Part shown: positions 8,430-16,660 of the stretch, piece by piece | How the letters are laid out: every line of letters starts with the position of its first letter | Position numbering within the stretch: position 1 is the stretch's first letter | Assembly: GCF_042646425.1 (NCBI RefSeq) | Contig: NZ_JBHRTR010000046.1 | Coordinates: forward strand, 62,001 to 126,000 | DNA from: Marinibaculum pumilum | GTDB lineage: Bacteria; Pseudomonadota; Alphaproteobacteria; Ferrovibrionales; Ferrovibrionaceae | Length of the DNA stretch: 64,000 nt | Direction: 5' to 3' | The notes under the pieces: model-generated | The model's database searches: none | What the model saw: only the letters and a program-made list of their open reading frames with translations | What the model was told of the DNA's origin: nothing | Made by a program: the position numbers and the translations under genes

Positions 8430-9173
8430 ATGACGGGTCGGCTGGCAGGCAAGCGGGCGTTCGTGACCGGCGCCGGACAGGGGATCGGCCGCGCCACCGC
8501 GCTCGCCTTCGCCGCGGAAGGGGCGGAGGTGGTGGCGGCCAGCCGCACCTACGGCAAGCTCGCCGACCTGGCGGAACGGTCGCCGGCGATCCGCCCGCTG
8601 CAGCTCGACGTCACCGACGGCGCGGCGGCGGCCGATGCGATCGCCGCCGCCGGCCGCCTCGACATCCTGGTGAACTGCGCCGGCTGGGTGCACCAGGGCA
8701 GCATCCTGGACTGTTCCGACGACGATTGGGCACGCAGTCTGGAGCAGAACGTCACCGCCTGCTTCCGGCTGATCCGCGCCGTGCTGCCGCAGATGCTGGA
8801 ACGGCGCGGCGGCGCGATCGTCAACGTCGCCTCGGTGGCCTCCAGCGTGACCGGGGTGCCGGGCCGCGCCGCCTACGGCGCCAGCAAGGCGGCGCTGATC
8901 GGCCTGACCAAGGCGGTGGCGCGCGACGTGATCGGCCAGGGCGTGCGGGTCAACGCGCTCTGCCCCGGCACGACGGACTCACCCTCCCTGGCGGAGCGGA
9001 TCGATGCCACCCCGGACCCCGCGGCGACGCGGCGCCAGTTCGTCGCGCGCCAGCCTATGGGCCGGCTGGGCACGGCGGAGGAGATGGCCGCCGCCGCGAT
9101 CTACCTCGCCGCCGACGAGAGCGCCTTCATGACCGGCCAGCTGCTGGTCGTCGATGGCGGCCAGACATTGTGA
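8430..9173 (+). CDS. SDR dehydrogenase, DHRS6/2-keto-3-deoxy-L-fuconate dehydrogenase-like
   Basis: A 247-residue SDR with GAGQGIG (residues 14-20), NCAG, SVASS and Tyr149/Lys153. The sequence follows animal DHRS6 (BDH2) and bacterial 2-keto-3-deoxy-L-fuconate dehydrogenases closely in characteristic blocks: NCAGWVHQGSILDC, VASSVTGVPGRAAY, LCPGTTDSPSLAERI and TGQLLVVDGG. Members of this branch use NAD(H) on hydroxy or oxo acids. It begins the plus-strand operon; its TGA overlaps the GTG of the next gene, so translation is likely coupled. A sugar-acid or hydroxy-acid catabolic role fits the TRAP transporter downstream. Confidence 0.9.
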   Translation: MTGRLAGKRAFVTGAGQGIGRATALAFAAEGAEVVAASRTYGKLADLAERSPAIRPLQLDVTDGAAAADAIAAAGRLDILVNCAGWVHQGSILDCSDDDWARSLEQNVTACFRLIRAVLPQMLERRGGAIVNVASVASSVTGVPGRAAYGASKAALIGLTKAVARDVIGQGVRVNALCPGTTDSPSLAERIDATPDPAATRRQFVARQPMGRLGTAEEMAAAAIYLAADESAFMTGQLLVVDGGQTL

Positions 9174-10303
9174 GCGCGCCGCCGCAGGCGCAGGGCCCGC
9201 GCCGGGTCGATGCGGCGGCGCTGGACCGCTTCTGCCGGGCGGTGCTGGCCGCCGCCGGTGCCGATGCCGGCACCGTGGACGCCGCGACCCGCGCCATGCT
9301 GCACGGCTCGCGCCTGGGGGTGGACAGCCACGGCGTCCGCCTGCTGGGCCACTACGTGGCGGTGCTGCAGGGCGGCCGCGTCAATCCGCGGCCGGCGATG
9401 ACCTGGCCGGCGGATGGTGGCGCGGTGGCGGTGCTGGATGCCGATAACGGCCATGGCGCGCTGGCAACATTCCACGCCGTTGACCATGCGGTCGGCCGCG
9501 CCCGCACCACCGGGCTGGCGGCGGTGGCGATCCGCAACAGCTCCCATTTCGGCCCGGCCGGCGCCTATGCCCTGGCGGCGGCGGAGGCCGGCATGATCGG
9601 CCTGGTGACCTGCAACGCTGACAGCTATGTCCGCCTGCATGGCGGTGCGGAACGCTTCCACGGCACCAACCCGCTGGCCTGCGCGGTGCCGGTCGCGGGC
9701 GGCCGGCCCTGGCTGCTGGACATGGCGACCAGCGCGATCCCGTACAACCGGATCCAGCTTTACAAGAGCCTGGGCCGCGATCTGCCGCCGGGCACCGCCT
9801 CGGCCGCCGGTGGGATCGACACGGTGGATCCCGCGGCAGCGCAGATGCTGGCGCCGTTGGGCGGCGATTTCGGCTTCAAGGGCGCCGGCCTGGCCGGCCT
9901 GTCGGAGATCCTCAGCGCGGTGCTGACCGGCATGCGGCTGAGCTTCGAGATCGCGCCGATGGCCGGGCCGGACCTGGCCAGTCCCCGCGGGCTTGGCGCC
10001 TTCGTCCTGGTGCTGCGGCCGCAGGCCTTCCTGCCGGAAGAGGATTTCGACGCGGGCATGCGCCGCTATCTGGCGGCACTACGCCGCTCCGCGGCACGCC
10101 CGGGCGAGGAAGTGCTGGCGCCCGGCGACCGCGAATGGGCCGAAGCCGACCGCCGCGCGGCGGCCGGCATTCCGATCGACCCGGATACCGAAGCGGTGTT
10201 CCGGGACCTGGTCGATCGGTTCGGGCTGGCGCCGCCGGCATTCGCCGCGGCGCCCGACGCCGCCTCTGCGCCACCCGGCGCCTCGGGGGCGAAGACAGGG
10301 TGA
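9170..10303 (+). CDS. Ldh_2 family (malate/L-lactate-type) dehydrogenase
   Basis: A 377-residue member of the NAD(P)-dependent malate/L-lactate/ureidoglycolate dehydrogenase family, whose fold is unlike the Rossmann LDHs. Diagnostic blocks are SRLGVDSHGVRLLGHY, NSSHFGPAGAYA (catalytic His region), NPLACAVP and DMATSAIPYNRI. The GTG at 9170 overlaps the stop of the preceding SDR as GTGA and keeps the usual N-terminal helix. Family members reduce 2-oxo acids or oxidise 2-hydroxy acids. With two SDRs and a C4-dicarboxylate-type TRAP transporter, a pathway for a hydroxylated acid is likely; the substrate is not determined. Confidence 0.9.
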   Translation: MSAPPQAQGPRRVDAAALDRFCRAVLAAAGADAGTVDAATRAMLHGSRLGVDSHGVRLLGHYVAVLQGGRVNPRPAMTWPADGGAVAVLDADNGHGALATFHAVDHAVGRARTTGLAAVAIRNSSHFGPAGAYALAAAEAGMIGLVTCNADSYVRLHGGAERFHGTNPLACAVPVAGGRPWLLDMATSAIPYNRIQLYKSLGRDLPPGTASAAGGIDTVDPAAAQMLAPLGGDFGFKGAGLAGLSEILSAVLTGMRLSFEIAPMAGPDLASPRGLGAFVLVLRPQAFLPEEDFDAGMRRYLAALRRSAARPGEEVLAPGDREWAEADRRAAAGIPIDPDTEAVFRDLVDRFGLAPPAFAAAPDAASAPPGASGAKTG

Positions 10304-10323
10304 GGAAACGAAAGGGAAGGCAG

Positions 10324-11322
10324 ATGACCATGCGGAACAGATCTGCGGCGCCGCTCCGCGCGGCGCTGGGCATGGGGCTGGCGCTGATGCTTGGCGCCGG
10401 CGCCGCCGCGGCGGAGGAGTACAGCCTGCGCTTCAACCACGTGCTGGGGCCAAACGAGCCCTATCACAAGGGCTTCCAGGCCTGGGCGGAGAAGGTGAAG
10501 GAGCGCACCGACGGCGGCCTCACCATCGAGGTCTTCCACAGCGCCCAGCTGGGGGTGGAGGAGGACATCATCGAGCAGATGCGCCAGGGCGCCAATATCG
10601 GCCAGAACACCGACGCCGCCCGGCTGGGCAACTACGTGCCGGGCATCGCGGTGGTCAACGGCCCCTACTTCGTCGGCTCGCTGGAGGAGGCCTATGCCCT
10701 GGCCGACAGCCCGACGATGCAGGCCTGGCAGGCGGAGCTGGCGAAGGAGCATGGCCTGAAGGTGGTCTGCTTCGACTGGGTGCAGGGCTTCCGCCACTTC
10801 TTCACCGGCAAGCCGGTGCGCAAGCCGGAAGACCTGGCGGGCCTGCGGGTACGCACCCCGCCGGCGCCGATCTGGCAGGAATCGATCCGCGCCCTGGGGG
10901 CGGAGCCGGTGGCGATGAACTTCACCGACATCTATCCGGGCCTGCAGCAGCGCGCCGTCGACGGGGCGGAGCTGGTCTATCCGAACATCACCGCGGGCAA
11001 GCTCTACGAGGTGCTCGACCATGCCAACGAGACCGGGCACATCCTGCTGGTGAACTTCCAGGTGGTCAGCGCCGAATGGTTCGACAAGCTGCCGGCCGAC
11101 TACCAGACGGCGCTGGTGGAGGAATGCCGCGCCGCCGGGCAGGCGACCTCCGCGGTGATCGCCGACGCGGTCGCCAAGGCGAAGGCGGCGGTGCAGGAGA
11201 AGGGCATGACCGTTGTCGAGGATGTCGACATGGCGGCCTTCCGCAAGGCCGGGGAGAAGGCCTATGAAGTGCTGGGCCTGACCGAGGCGAAGGAGAAGGT
11301 CCAGAAGGAAATCGCCAACTAG
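10324..11322 (+). CDS. dctP: TRAP transporter substrate-binding protein
   Basis: A 332-residue periplasmic DctP-type solute receptor for a tripartite Na+- or H+-driven importer. A signal peptide ends near AAAAEE (about residue 30). The core shows FNHVLGPNEPYHKGFQAWA, the GLRVRTPPAPIWQES block with the arginine that binds the ligand carboxylate, and NFTDIYPGLQQRAVDGAE. ATG 10324 follows GGGAAGGCAG. The carboxylate-binding arginine supports an organic acid as ligand. Separate from dctQ by 207 bases containing hairpins, it is probably made in excess over the membrane subunits. Confidence 0.94.
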   Translation: MTMRNRSAAPLRAALGMGLALMLGAGAAAAEEYSLRFNHVLGPNEPYHKGFQAWAEKVKERTDGGLTIEVFHSAQLGVEEDIIEQMRQGANIGQNTDAARLGNYVPGIAVVNGPYFVGSLEEAYALADSPTMQAWQAELAKEHGLKVVCFDWVQGFRHFFTGKPVRKPEDLAGLRVRTPPAPIWQESIRALGAEPVAMNFTDIYPGLQQRAVDGAELVYPNITAGKLYEVLDHANETGHILLVNFQVVSAEWFDKLPADYQTALVEECRAAGQATSAVIADAVAKAKAAVQEKGMTVVEDVDMAAFRKAGEKAYEVLGLTEAKEKVQKEIAN

Positions 11323-11383
11323 ATCAACTTGCACTCGGATGGAATCATCCGAGCGGCAATAAGTTGATCGATTCCAAAAAGAT
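11322..11383 (+). repeat. 62-bp dispersed repeat with internal hairpin, copy 1
   Basis: Beginning at the last base of the dctP stop codon, this element matches 58 of 62 bases with an inverted copy at 33336-33397. It contains the hairpin CTCGGATG-GAAT-CATCCGAG. Outer segments GATCAACTT and AAGTTGATC pair as well. Both copies abut the 3' end of a gene, so it probably acts as an mRNA 3'-end or terminator-like element. Confidence 0.8.
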
Positions 11384-11384
11384 A

Positions 11385-11422
11385 GCGCATCTTGTCTGCG
11401 TCCGAACGGACGCAGGATGCGC
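11385..11422 (+). repeat. strong intercistronic hairpin between dctP and dctQ
   Basis: CTGCGTCCG (11396-11404) pairs perfectly with CGGACGCAG (11407-11415), and GCGCATC (11385-11391) pairs with GATGCGC (11416-11422). No T tract follows. The position right after a solute-receptor gene fits an RNA-stabilising or attenuating stem that gives unequal expression of dctP over dctQM. Confidence 0.6.
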
Positions 11423-11529
11423 TAGGATGCGCCGCCGCCCTCCGCGCCGGGGGGCGGCGGGCGCCAGCCATTGCGGGGTGCGGCTCCGGGGCGGGACCCC
11501 GGCCGGCCCCGGCCGGCAGGGATCGCCGC

Positions 11530-12048
11530 ATGCAGAAGCTCTACGCATTCGCCTTGCGCCTTGAGGCGGTCCTTGCCGGCACCTTCCTGCTGCTGATGGT
11601 GGCGCTGATCTTCACCGGCGGCGTGGCGCGGATGCTGCACCATCCGCTGAACTGGACCATCGACCTGGCGACCTGCTTCTTCGCCTGGGCGGCCTTCCTC
11701 TGCGCCGACATCGCGTGGCGCCGGGACGCCCTGGTCGCCATCGACCTGCTGGGCGAAAGGGCGCCGGCCCGCCTGCGCCAGGCGCTGGCCTATGCCAACC
11801 TGGTCATCCTCACCGCCTTCCTGGGCTATGTGATCTATGCCGGGGCGGTGCTCTCCTGGGTCAGCCGCGCGCGCAGCTTCCAGGGCATCCCGGAGGTCAG
11901 CTATTCCTGGGTGACGATGAGCCTGCCGGTCGGCGGGCTGCTGCTGCTGGTCACCACCCTGCTGAAGCTGCGCGACCGGCTGCGCGCCGACGGCCTGGTT
12001 CGCGGCGCGCCGGCAAGCCCCGGCGGCCCCTCGGGGCGGGGGGGCTGA
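11530..12048 (+). CDS. dctQ: TRAP transporter small permease subunit
   Basis: A 172-residue membrane protein with four predicted transmembrane helices (about residues 13-35, 45-65, 87-108 and 128-150), the DctQ pattern. FFAWAAFLCADIAWRRDALVAIDLL matches the conserved DctQ loop. ATG 11530 follows AGGGATCGCCGC. It pairs with DctM to form the inner-membrane transporter served by DctP. Its stop is three bases before the dctM start, so the two are translationally coupled. Confidence 0.9.
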   Translation: MQKLYAFALRLEAVLAGTFLLLMVALIFTGGVARMLHHPLNWTIDLATCFFAWAAFLCADIAWRRDALVAIDLLGERAPARLRQALAYANLVILTAFLGYVIYAGAVLSWVSRARSFQGIPEVSYSWVTMSLPVGGLLLLVTTLLKLRDRLRADGLVRGAPASPGGPSGRGG

Positions 12049-12051
12049 GCC

Positions 12052-13332
12052 ATGCTGCTGGTCGTCATCGCCTTCGTCGTGCTGCTGGTGATGGGCATGC
12101 CGGTTGCCTTCGCGATCGGCATATCCGGCGCCCTGTTCTTCCTGCAGCACCCGGAACTGCCCTTCACCATCCCGGTGCAGGTCACCGTCTCGCAGACCCA
12201 GAACTTCGCCCTGCTGGCGGTGCCCCTGTTCATCCTGGCCGGCCATTTCATGAACCGCTCCGGCATCACCGCGCGGCTGCTGGACCTGGCCTCGGTGCTG
12301 ACCGGCCGGCTGAAGGGCGGGCTGGCGCAGGTCTCGCTGGCGCTGTCGGCGCTGATGGGCGGGGTCTCCGGCTCCGCCATCGCCGATGCGGCGATGCAGT
12401 CCCGCATGCTGGGGGAGGAGATGGTGCGCCGCGGCCTCTCCCGCGGCTTCACGGCCGGGGTGCTGTCGTTCGGCGCGGTGCTGACGCCGATCATCCCGCC
12501 GGGGATCGGCATGATCCTCTACGGCAGCATCGGCCAGGTCTCCATCGGCCGGCTGTTCGCCGCCGGCTTCCTGCCCGCCTTCCTGCTCTGGCTGGGCCTG
12601 GCGGTGGCGGTCTGGCTGACCGCGCGCCGCCGCGGCTATCCGCCGGAGCGCGCCGCCCGGCCGACCCTGGCGGAGGCGGGCTCCGCCTTCCGCGGCGGCA
12701 TCTGGGCGCTGCTGTTCCCGGTCTTCCTGCTGCTGGGCCTGCGGATGGGGATCTTCACCCCGTCGGAGATCGGCGCCTTCGCGGTGCTCTATGCGATCGT
12801 TATCGGCGTCGCGGTCTACCGCAGGATGCGGGCGCGGGGCTTCGTCGAGGCGCTGGAGGGCAGCCTCGCCGATATCGGCTCGGTGATGCTGCTGATCGCG
12901 CTGTCGGCGATCTTCTCCTACGGCATCGTGCTGGAGCGGGTGCCGGAGGTGGTATCGGGCTGGATCCTGGGCCTGACCGGCGACCTGCAGGGGGCGATGG
13001 TGCTGGTCGCGCTGTTCATCCTGGCGATCGGCTTCTTCGTCGACGCCACCGTGCTGATCATCATGCTGACGCCGATCTTCCTGCCGCTGATGCGGGAGCT
13101 GGGCGGCGATCCGGTGCATTTCGGCATCGTCTTCATCGTCGCCGCGACGATCGGCAATTTCACCCCGCCGGTCGGCGCGGCGATGTACGCCGTCTGCTCG
13201 ATCCTGAACTGCTCGGTCGCCGCCTATACGCGCGAGAGCGTGCCGCTGTTCCTCGCCGTCGCCGGCGCCACGCTGGCGCTGATCTTCCTGCCCGACCTGG
13301 TGCTGTTCCTGCCGGACCTGATCTTCGGGTAG
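12052..13332 (+). CDS. dctM: TRAP transporter large permease subunit
   Basis: A 426-residue inner-membrane carrier with about 11-12 hydrophobic helices. Family landmarks are PLFILAGHFMNRSGIT, the GGVSGSAIADA loop, the PPGIGMILYG block and TPPVGAAMYAVCSI near the C-terminus, the two re-entrant-hairpin motifs of the ion-transporter superfamily. It should drive uptake of the DctP ligand with a cation gradient. It is the last gene of the SDR-Ldh_2-dctPQM operon; 171 bases downstream lies the convergent RND pump gene. Confidence 0.94.
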   Translation: MLLVVIAFVVLLVMGMPVAFAIGISGALFFLQHPELPFTIPVQVTVSQTQNFALLAVPLFILAGHFMNRSGITARLLDLASVLTGRLKGGLAQVSLALSALMGGVSGSAIADAAMQSRMLGEEMVRRGLSRGFTAGVLSFGAVLTPIIPPGIGMILYGSIGQVSIGRLFAAGFLPAFLLWLGLAVAVWLTARRRGYPPERAARPTLAEAGSAFRGGIWALLFPVFLLLGLRMGIFTPSEIGAFAVLYAIVIGVAVYRRMRARGFVEALEGSLADIGSVMLLIALSAIFSYGIVLERVPEVVSGWILGLTGDLQGAMVLVALFILAIGFFVDATVLIIMLTPIFLPLMRELGGDPVHFGIVFIVAATIGNFTPPVGAAMYAVCSILNCSVAAYTRESVPLFLAVAGATLALIFLPDLVLFLPDLIFG

Positions 13333-13429
13333 AGGTCCCAGGAACGGCGTTATAGGTCCTGCATTTCGCGAGCGTCACGGCGGGACCGACCCGGGGGCCA
13401 ACCCGCAAGCCTCGAGGCGCCTGGCAGGC

Positions 13430-13467
13430 TGCCGGAATGGGTTCTCGGGTCGAGCCCGGGAACGAGG
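13430..13467. repeat. partial copy of the dispersed palindromic repeat
   Basis: GGAATGGGTTCTCGGG and the inverted half GCCCGGGAAC match the GGAATGG-TTCTCGGG core of the larger repeats at 48159 and 52003. It lies between the convergent dctM and RND genes. Confidence 0.5.
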
Positions 13468-13503
13468 TGGTTCCGGTTCCCCCGTACCGGCGGGGATTTC
13501 CCC

Positions 13504-16500
13504 TCAGCCCCCCGCCGCCCCGGCTTCCGCCGGCTTCCGTCGCCCCAGCACTTTCGCGACATCCTCCTGGATGCCCAGGAGCGCCGGCACCAGGACCAGG
13601 ACCAGCAGGGTGGCGATGGCCAGGCCGAAGACCAGGGTGACGGCCATCGGGATCAGGAACTGCGCCTGCAGCGAGGTCTCGAACAGGAGCGGCAGCAGGC
13701 CGCCGATGGTGGTGAGCGAGGTCAGCAGCACGGCGCGCAGGCGGTCGGCGGCGCCGTTCGCGATCGCCTCCATGGTGGCTTCGCCGGCGGCGATGCGCGC
13801 GTCGATGGTGGTGACCAGGACGATGGAATCGTTGACCAGCACGCCCGACAGGCCCAGCAGCGCGACCAGCGACAGGATCGTCAGGTCCATGCCCAGCAGC
13901 GCATGGCCGACGATCGCGCCGACCAGGCCGAAGGGGATGATCGCCATCACCACCAGCGGGCGCGTGTAGGAGGCGAAGACCCAGGCCAGCACGATGTAGA
14001 TCACCGCCAGCGCCACCAGCGCGCCGGTCTGCAGGTCGCCCAGGGTGCGGGCCTGCTCCTCCGACTTACCGGCCAGACGCCAGGTCAGGCCGTGGCGGGC
14101 GGCGATCTCCGGCAGCGGACCGGCCTCCAGCTCCGCCAGCACGGCATTGGCGTTGGTGAGGGTCTCGTCGATCTCCCCGGTCACCGCCACCTCGCGGCGC
14201 GCATCCTCGCGCCTTATGCGGTCGAAGCCCGCCTGCTCGCGGATCGACACCACCTCGGTCAGCGGCACCGGGCTGCCGTCGGGGCCTTCCAGCAGCAGGG
14301 TGCGCAGGTCGGCCTCGTGCCGTTCCTCCACCGGGCGCTGCACGCGGATCGTCACCTCCTCGTCGCCGCGGGCGAAGCGGCGCGCGATGCGGCCCTCGAA
14401 GGCGTTGCGGATCTGCTGCGCCACGCTCTGGGTGGTGAAGCCGAGCGCACTGCCGCGCGGCGTCAGCTCCAGCACCAGCTCCGGCTTGCCCCAGGGCAGG
14501 TCGTCCTCCACGTCGCGCAGGCCGGGATAGGTCGCCAGCACGTCCTTCAGCTCCTCCGCCGCCGCCTTCAGCACCTCCGGCGCCGCGCCGATCAGGCGGA
14601 TGTCCAGCTCCCGCCCCGGCGGCCCGCCCTGGCGCTCCACCAGGGCGATCCGCTCCACCCCGGCCAGTTCCACGATCTCCTGCCGCCAGGCGTCGATCAC
14701 CTCCGGCGTGCGCACGTCGCGCAGGTCGGAGGGCTGTAGCTCGACATGCAGCCCGCCGCGATGGTCGCCCTGGACGGAGGAGAACTGGTCGCCCTGGCTG
14801 ACGCCGATCTTGCCGAAGGCGGAGACCACGAGGTCGTCCCCCGCGCCCTCCATGCCGGCCACCGCGGCGTCCAGCGCCCGGTCCAGTTCGTCCACCATGG
14901 CCCCCACCGTCTCCCGCGGGGTGCCGGGGGCGAACAGGATGTTGGCGTAGATCGTGTCGCTTTCCGGCGAGGGGAAGAAGACGAAGGGCACGCGGCCGCC
15001 GGCGACGAGGCCGGCGCAGAGCAGCAGCGCCGCCAGCGCCGTCGCCACGGTGGCGTAGCGCCAGCGCAGGGCCAGCGCCACGGCGGGCCGGAAATGGCGG
15101 TCGCGCAGCCGGCCGAAGCCGCGGTCGAAGCCCTGCCGGAAGCGGCCCGGCGGCTTCGGGGCGCCGCCGTCGCCTCCCTGCCGCCGGCCGGTCATCGCGT
15201 GGCGCAGGTGGTTGGGCAGGATCAGGAAGCATTCCACCAGGCTGGCGATCATGATCGCGATCACCACCATCGGGATCGCGGAGATGATCTGGCCGATCAC
15301 GTCGCCCACCAGGAACAGCGGCGCGAAGGCGGCGATGGTGGTCAGCGAGGCGGCGGTGACCGGCGCCAGCATGCGCATCGCGCCGCGCTCGGCCGCCTGC
15401 AGCGGATCCAGGCCGGTGCTGCGCAGATGGTCGGCATGCTCGCCCACCACGATGGCATCGTCGACGATGATGCCGATGGTCATGATCAGCGCGAACAGGG
15501 AGACCATGTTGATGCTCTGCCCGCTGGCCATCATCGCGGCGAAGGTCGCCATCATCGCCACCGGGATGCCGGCGGCGACCCAGAACGCGGTGCGGCCGTT
15601 CAGGAACAGGAACAGCACCACCACCACCAGGGCCAGGCCGCTGATGCCGTTGTTCAGCAGAAGCGCGATGCGGTCGCGGATCAGGGTCACCTGGACGTCG
15701 TATTCCTGCAGCTCCAGGCTGGGCGGCAGGGTCGGGCGGATCCGTTCCAGGGTGTCCTTCACGATGCGGGCGGAGGCGAGCGCATCGGCGGTGGCGGCGC
15801 GCTGGATATGCAGCTCCACCGCCGGCCGGCCGTGCAGGCGGCCGACGGCTGCCTCGCGGTCGAAGCGCTCCGCCACCTCGGCGATGTCGCGCACCAGGAT
15901 CTTCTCGCCGCCGGTCAGGGCCTTGACCTCGATCGCGGCGACCTGCTCCGCGCCGGGGGCGAGGCCGAGGGAGCGGATCTGCTTCTGCAGCGCGCCCTCG
16001 ACCCGCCCCGCCGGCAGGTCCTGGCTGGAGGCGCCGATGCGGGCCGCCACCGCGTCCAGGCTGAGGTCCAGGCGCTGCAGCGCCTCTTCCGGCACCTCCA
16101 CCCAGATCTCCTCGTCGCGGGCGCCGAACAGGGTCACCTGGTCGATGCCGGCATCCAGCAGGGCGTCGCGGATCTGCTTGGCATAGGCCTTCAGCGCCGC
16201 TTCCGGGAACGGCCCGCCGATCGCCAGGCGGGAGATCGTCTCATACAGGGTGACCCGGCGGATCACCGGCTCCTCGATCTCCTCCGGAAAGGTCAGGATG
16301 CGGGCGATGGCGCTGTCCGCTTCCGACAAGGCGCGCTGCATGTCGGTGCCGGGCTCGAACTCCACCACCACCGTGCCGCTGCCTTCCACGGCGTAGGAGG
16401 TCACCCGCTTCACCCCGTCCAGGTAGCGCACCTCCGGGATCACCGCGGTGGTGATGTTGGCGTCGACATCGGCCGGCGAGGCGCCGGGCCAGGCGATCGA

Positions 16501-16650
16501 GACGGTGATCACGTCGATGCCGAATTCGGGAAAGAACTGCGTGTTCAGCCGGTCCAGCGACCAGGCGCCCAGCAGCACGGCCAGCAGCATCAGCAGGTTG
16601 GCCGCATTGCGGTGCCGGGTGAACAGGCGGATCAGCGCGGCGACGCCCAT
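13504..16650 (-). CDS. RND efflux transporter, AcrB/HAE1-like
   Basis: A 1048-residue inner-membrane proton-driven pump of the RND superfamily. It has the N-terminal helix followed by TQFFPEFGIDVITVSIAWPGA, two large periplasmic loops and a cluster of helices including TIGIIVDDAIVVGEHADHL, with the paired Asp residues of the proton relay. The second-half equivalent is LLGLSGVLVNDSIVLV. ATG 16650 lies ten bases after the adaptor stop and follows a GAGGG site. It works with the adaptor at 16661-17968; no outer-membrane channel gene is present, so a channel encoded elsewhere is expected. The substrate is unknown. Confidence 0.94.
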   Translation of the reverse strand: MGVAALIRLFTRHRNAANLLMLLAVLLGAWSLDRLNTQFFPEFGIDVITVSIAWPGASPADVDANITTAVIPEVRYLDGVKRVTSYAVEGSGTVVVEFEPGTDMQRALSEADSAIARILTFPEEIEEPVIRRVTLYETISRLAIGGPFPEAALKAYAKQIRDALLDAGIDQVTLFGARDEEIWVEVPEEALQRLDLSLDAVAARIGASSQDLPAGRVEGALQKQIRSLGLAPGAEQVAAIEVKALTGGEKILVRDIAEVAERFDREAAVGRLHGRPAVELHIQRAATADALASARIVKDTLERIRPTLPPSLELQEYDVQVTLIRDRIALLLNNGISGLALVVVVLFLFLNGRTAFWVAAGIPVAMMATFAAMMASGQSINMVSLFALIMTIGIIVDDAIVVGEHADHLRSTGLDPLQAAERGAMRMLAPVTAASLTTIAAFAPLFLVGDVIGQIISAIPMVVIAIMIASLVECFLILPNHLRHAMTGRRQGGDGGAPKPPGRFRQGFDRGFGRLRDRHFRPAVALALRWRYATVATALAALLLCAGLVAGGRVPFVFFPSPESDTIYANILFAPGTPRETVGAMVDELDRALDAAVAGMEGAGDDLVVSAFGKIGVSQGDQFSSVQGDHRGGLHVELQPSDLRDVRTPEVIDAWRQEIVELAGVERIALVERQGGPPGRELDIRLIGAAPEVLKAAAEELKDVLATYPGLRDVEDDLPWGKPELVLELTPRGSALGFTTQSVAQQIRNAFEGRIARRFARGDEEVTIRVQRPVEERHEADLRTLLLEGPDGSPVPLTEVVSIREQAGFDRIRREDARREVAVTGEIDETLTNANAVLAELEAGPLPEIAARHGLTWRLAGKSEEQARTLGDLQTGALVALAVIYIVLAWVFASYTRPLVVMAIIPFGLVGAIVGHALLGMDLTILSLVALLGLSGVLVNDSIVLVTTIDARIAAGEATMEAIANGAADRLRAVLLTSLTTIGGLLPLLFETSLQAQFLIPMAVTLVFGLAIATLLVLVLVPALLGIQEDVAKVLGRRKPAEAGAAGG

Positions 16651-16660
16651 CGTTCGGCCC

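Noticed and set aside
8177..9169. N-terminal extension of the Ldh_2 protein, open in the same frame for about 330 codons
   Set aside because: The extension overlaps the DHRS6-like SDR out of frame and is Arg/Gly-rich; GTG 9170 gives the normal family N-terminus.
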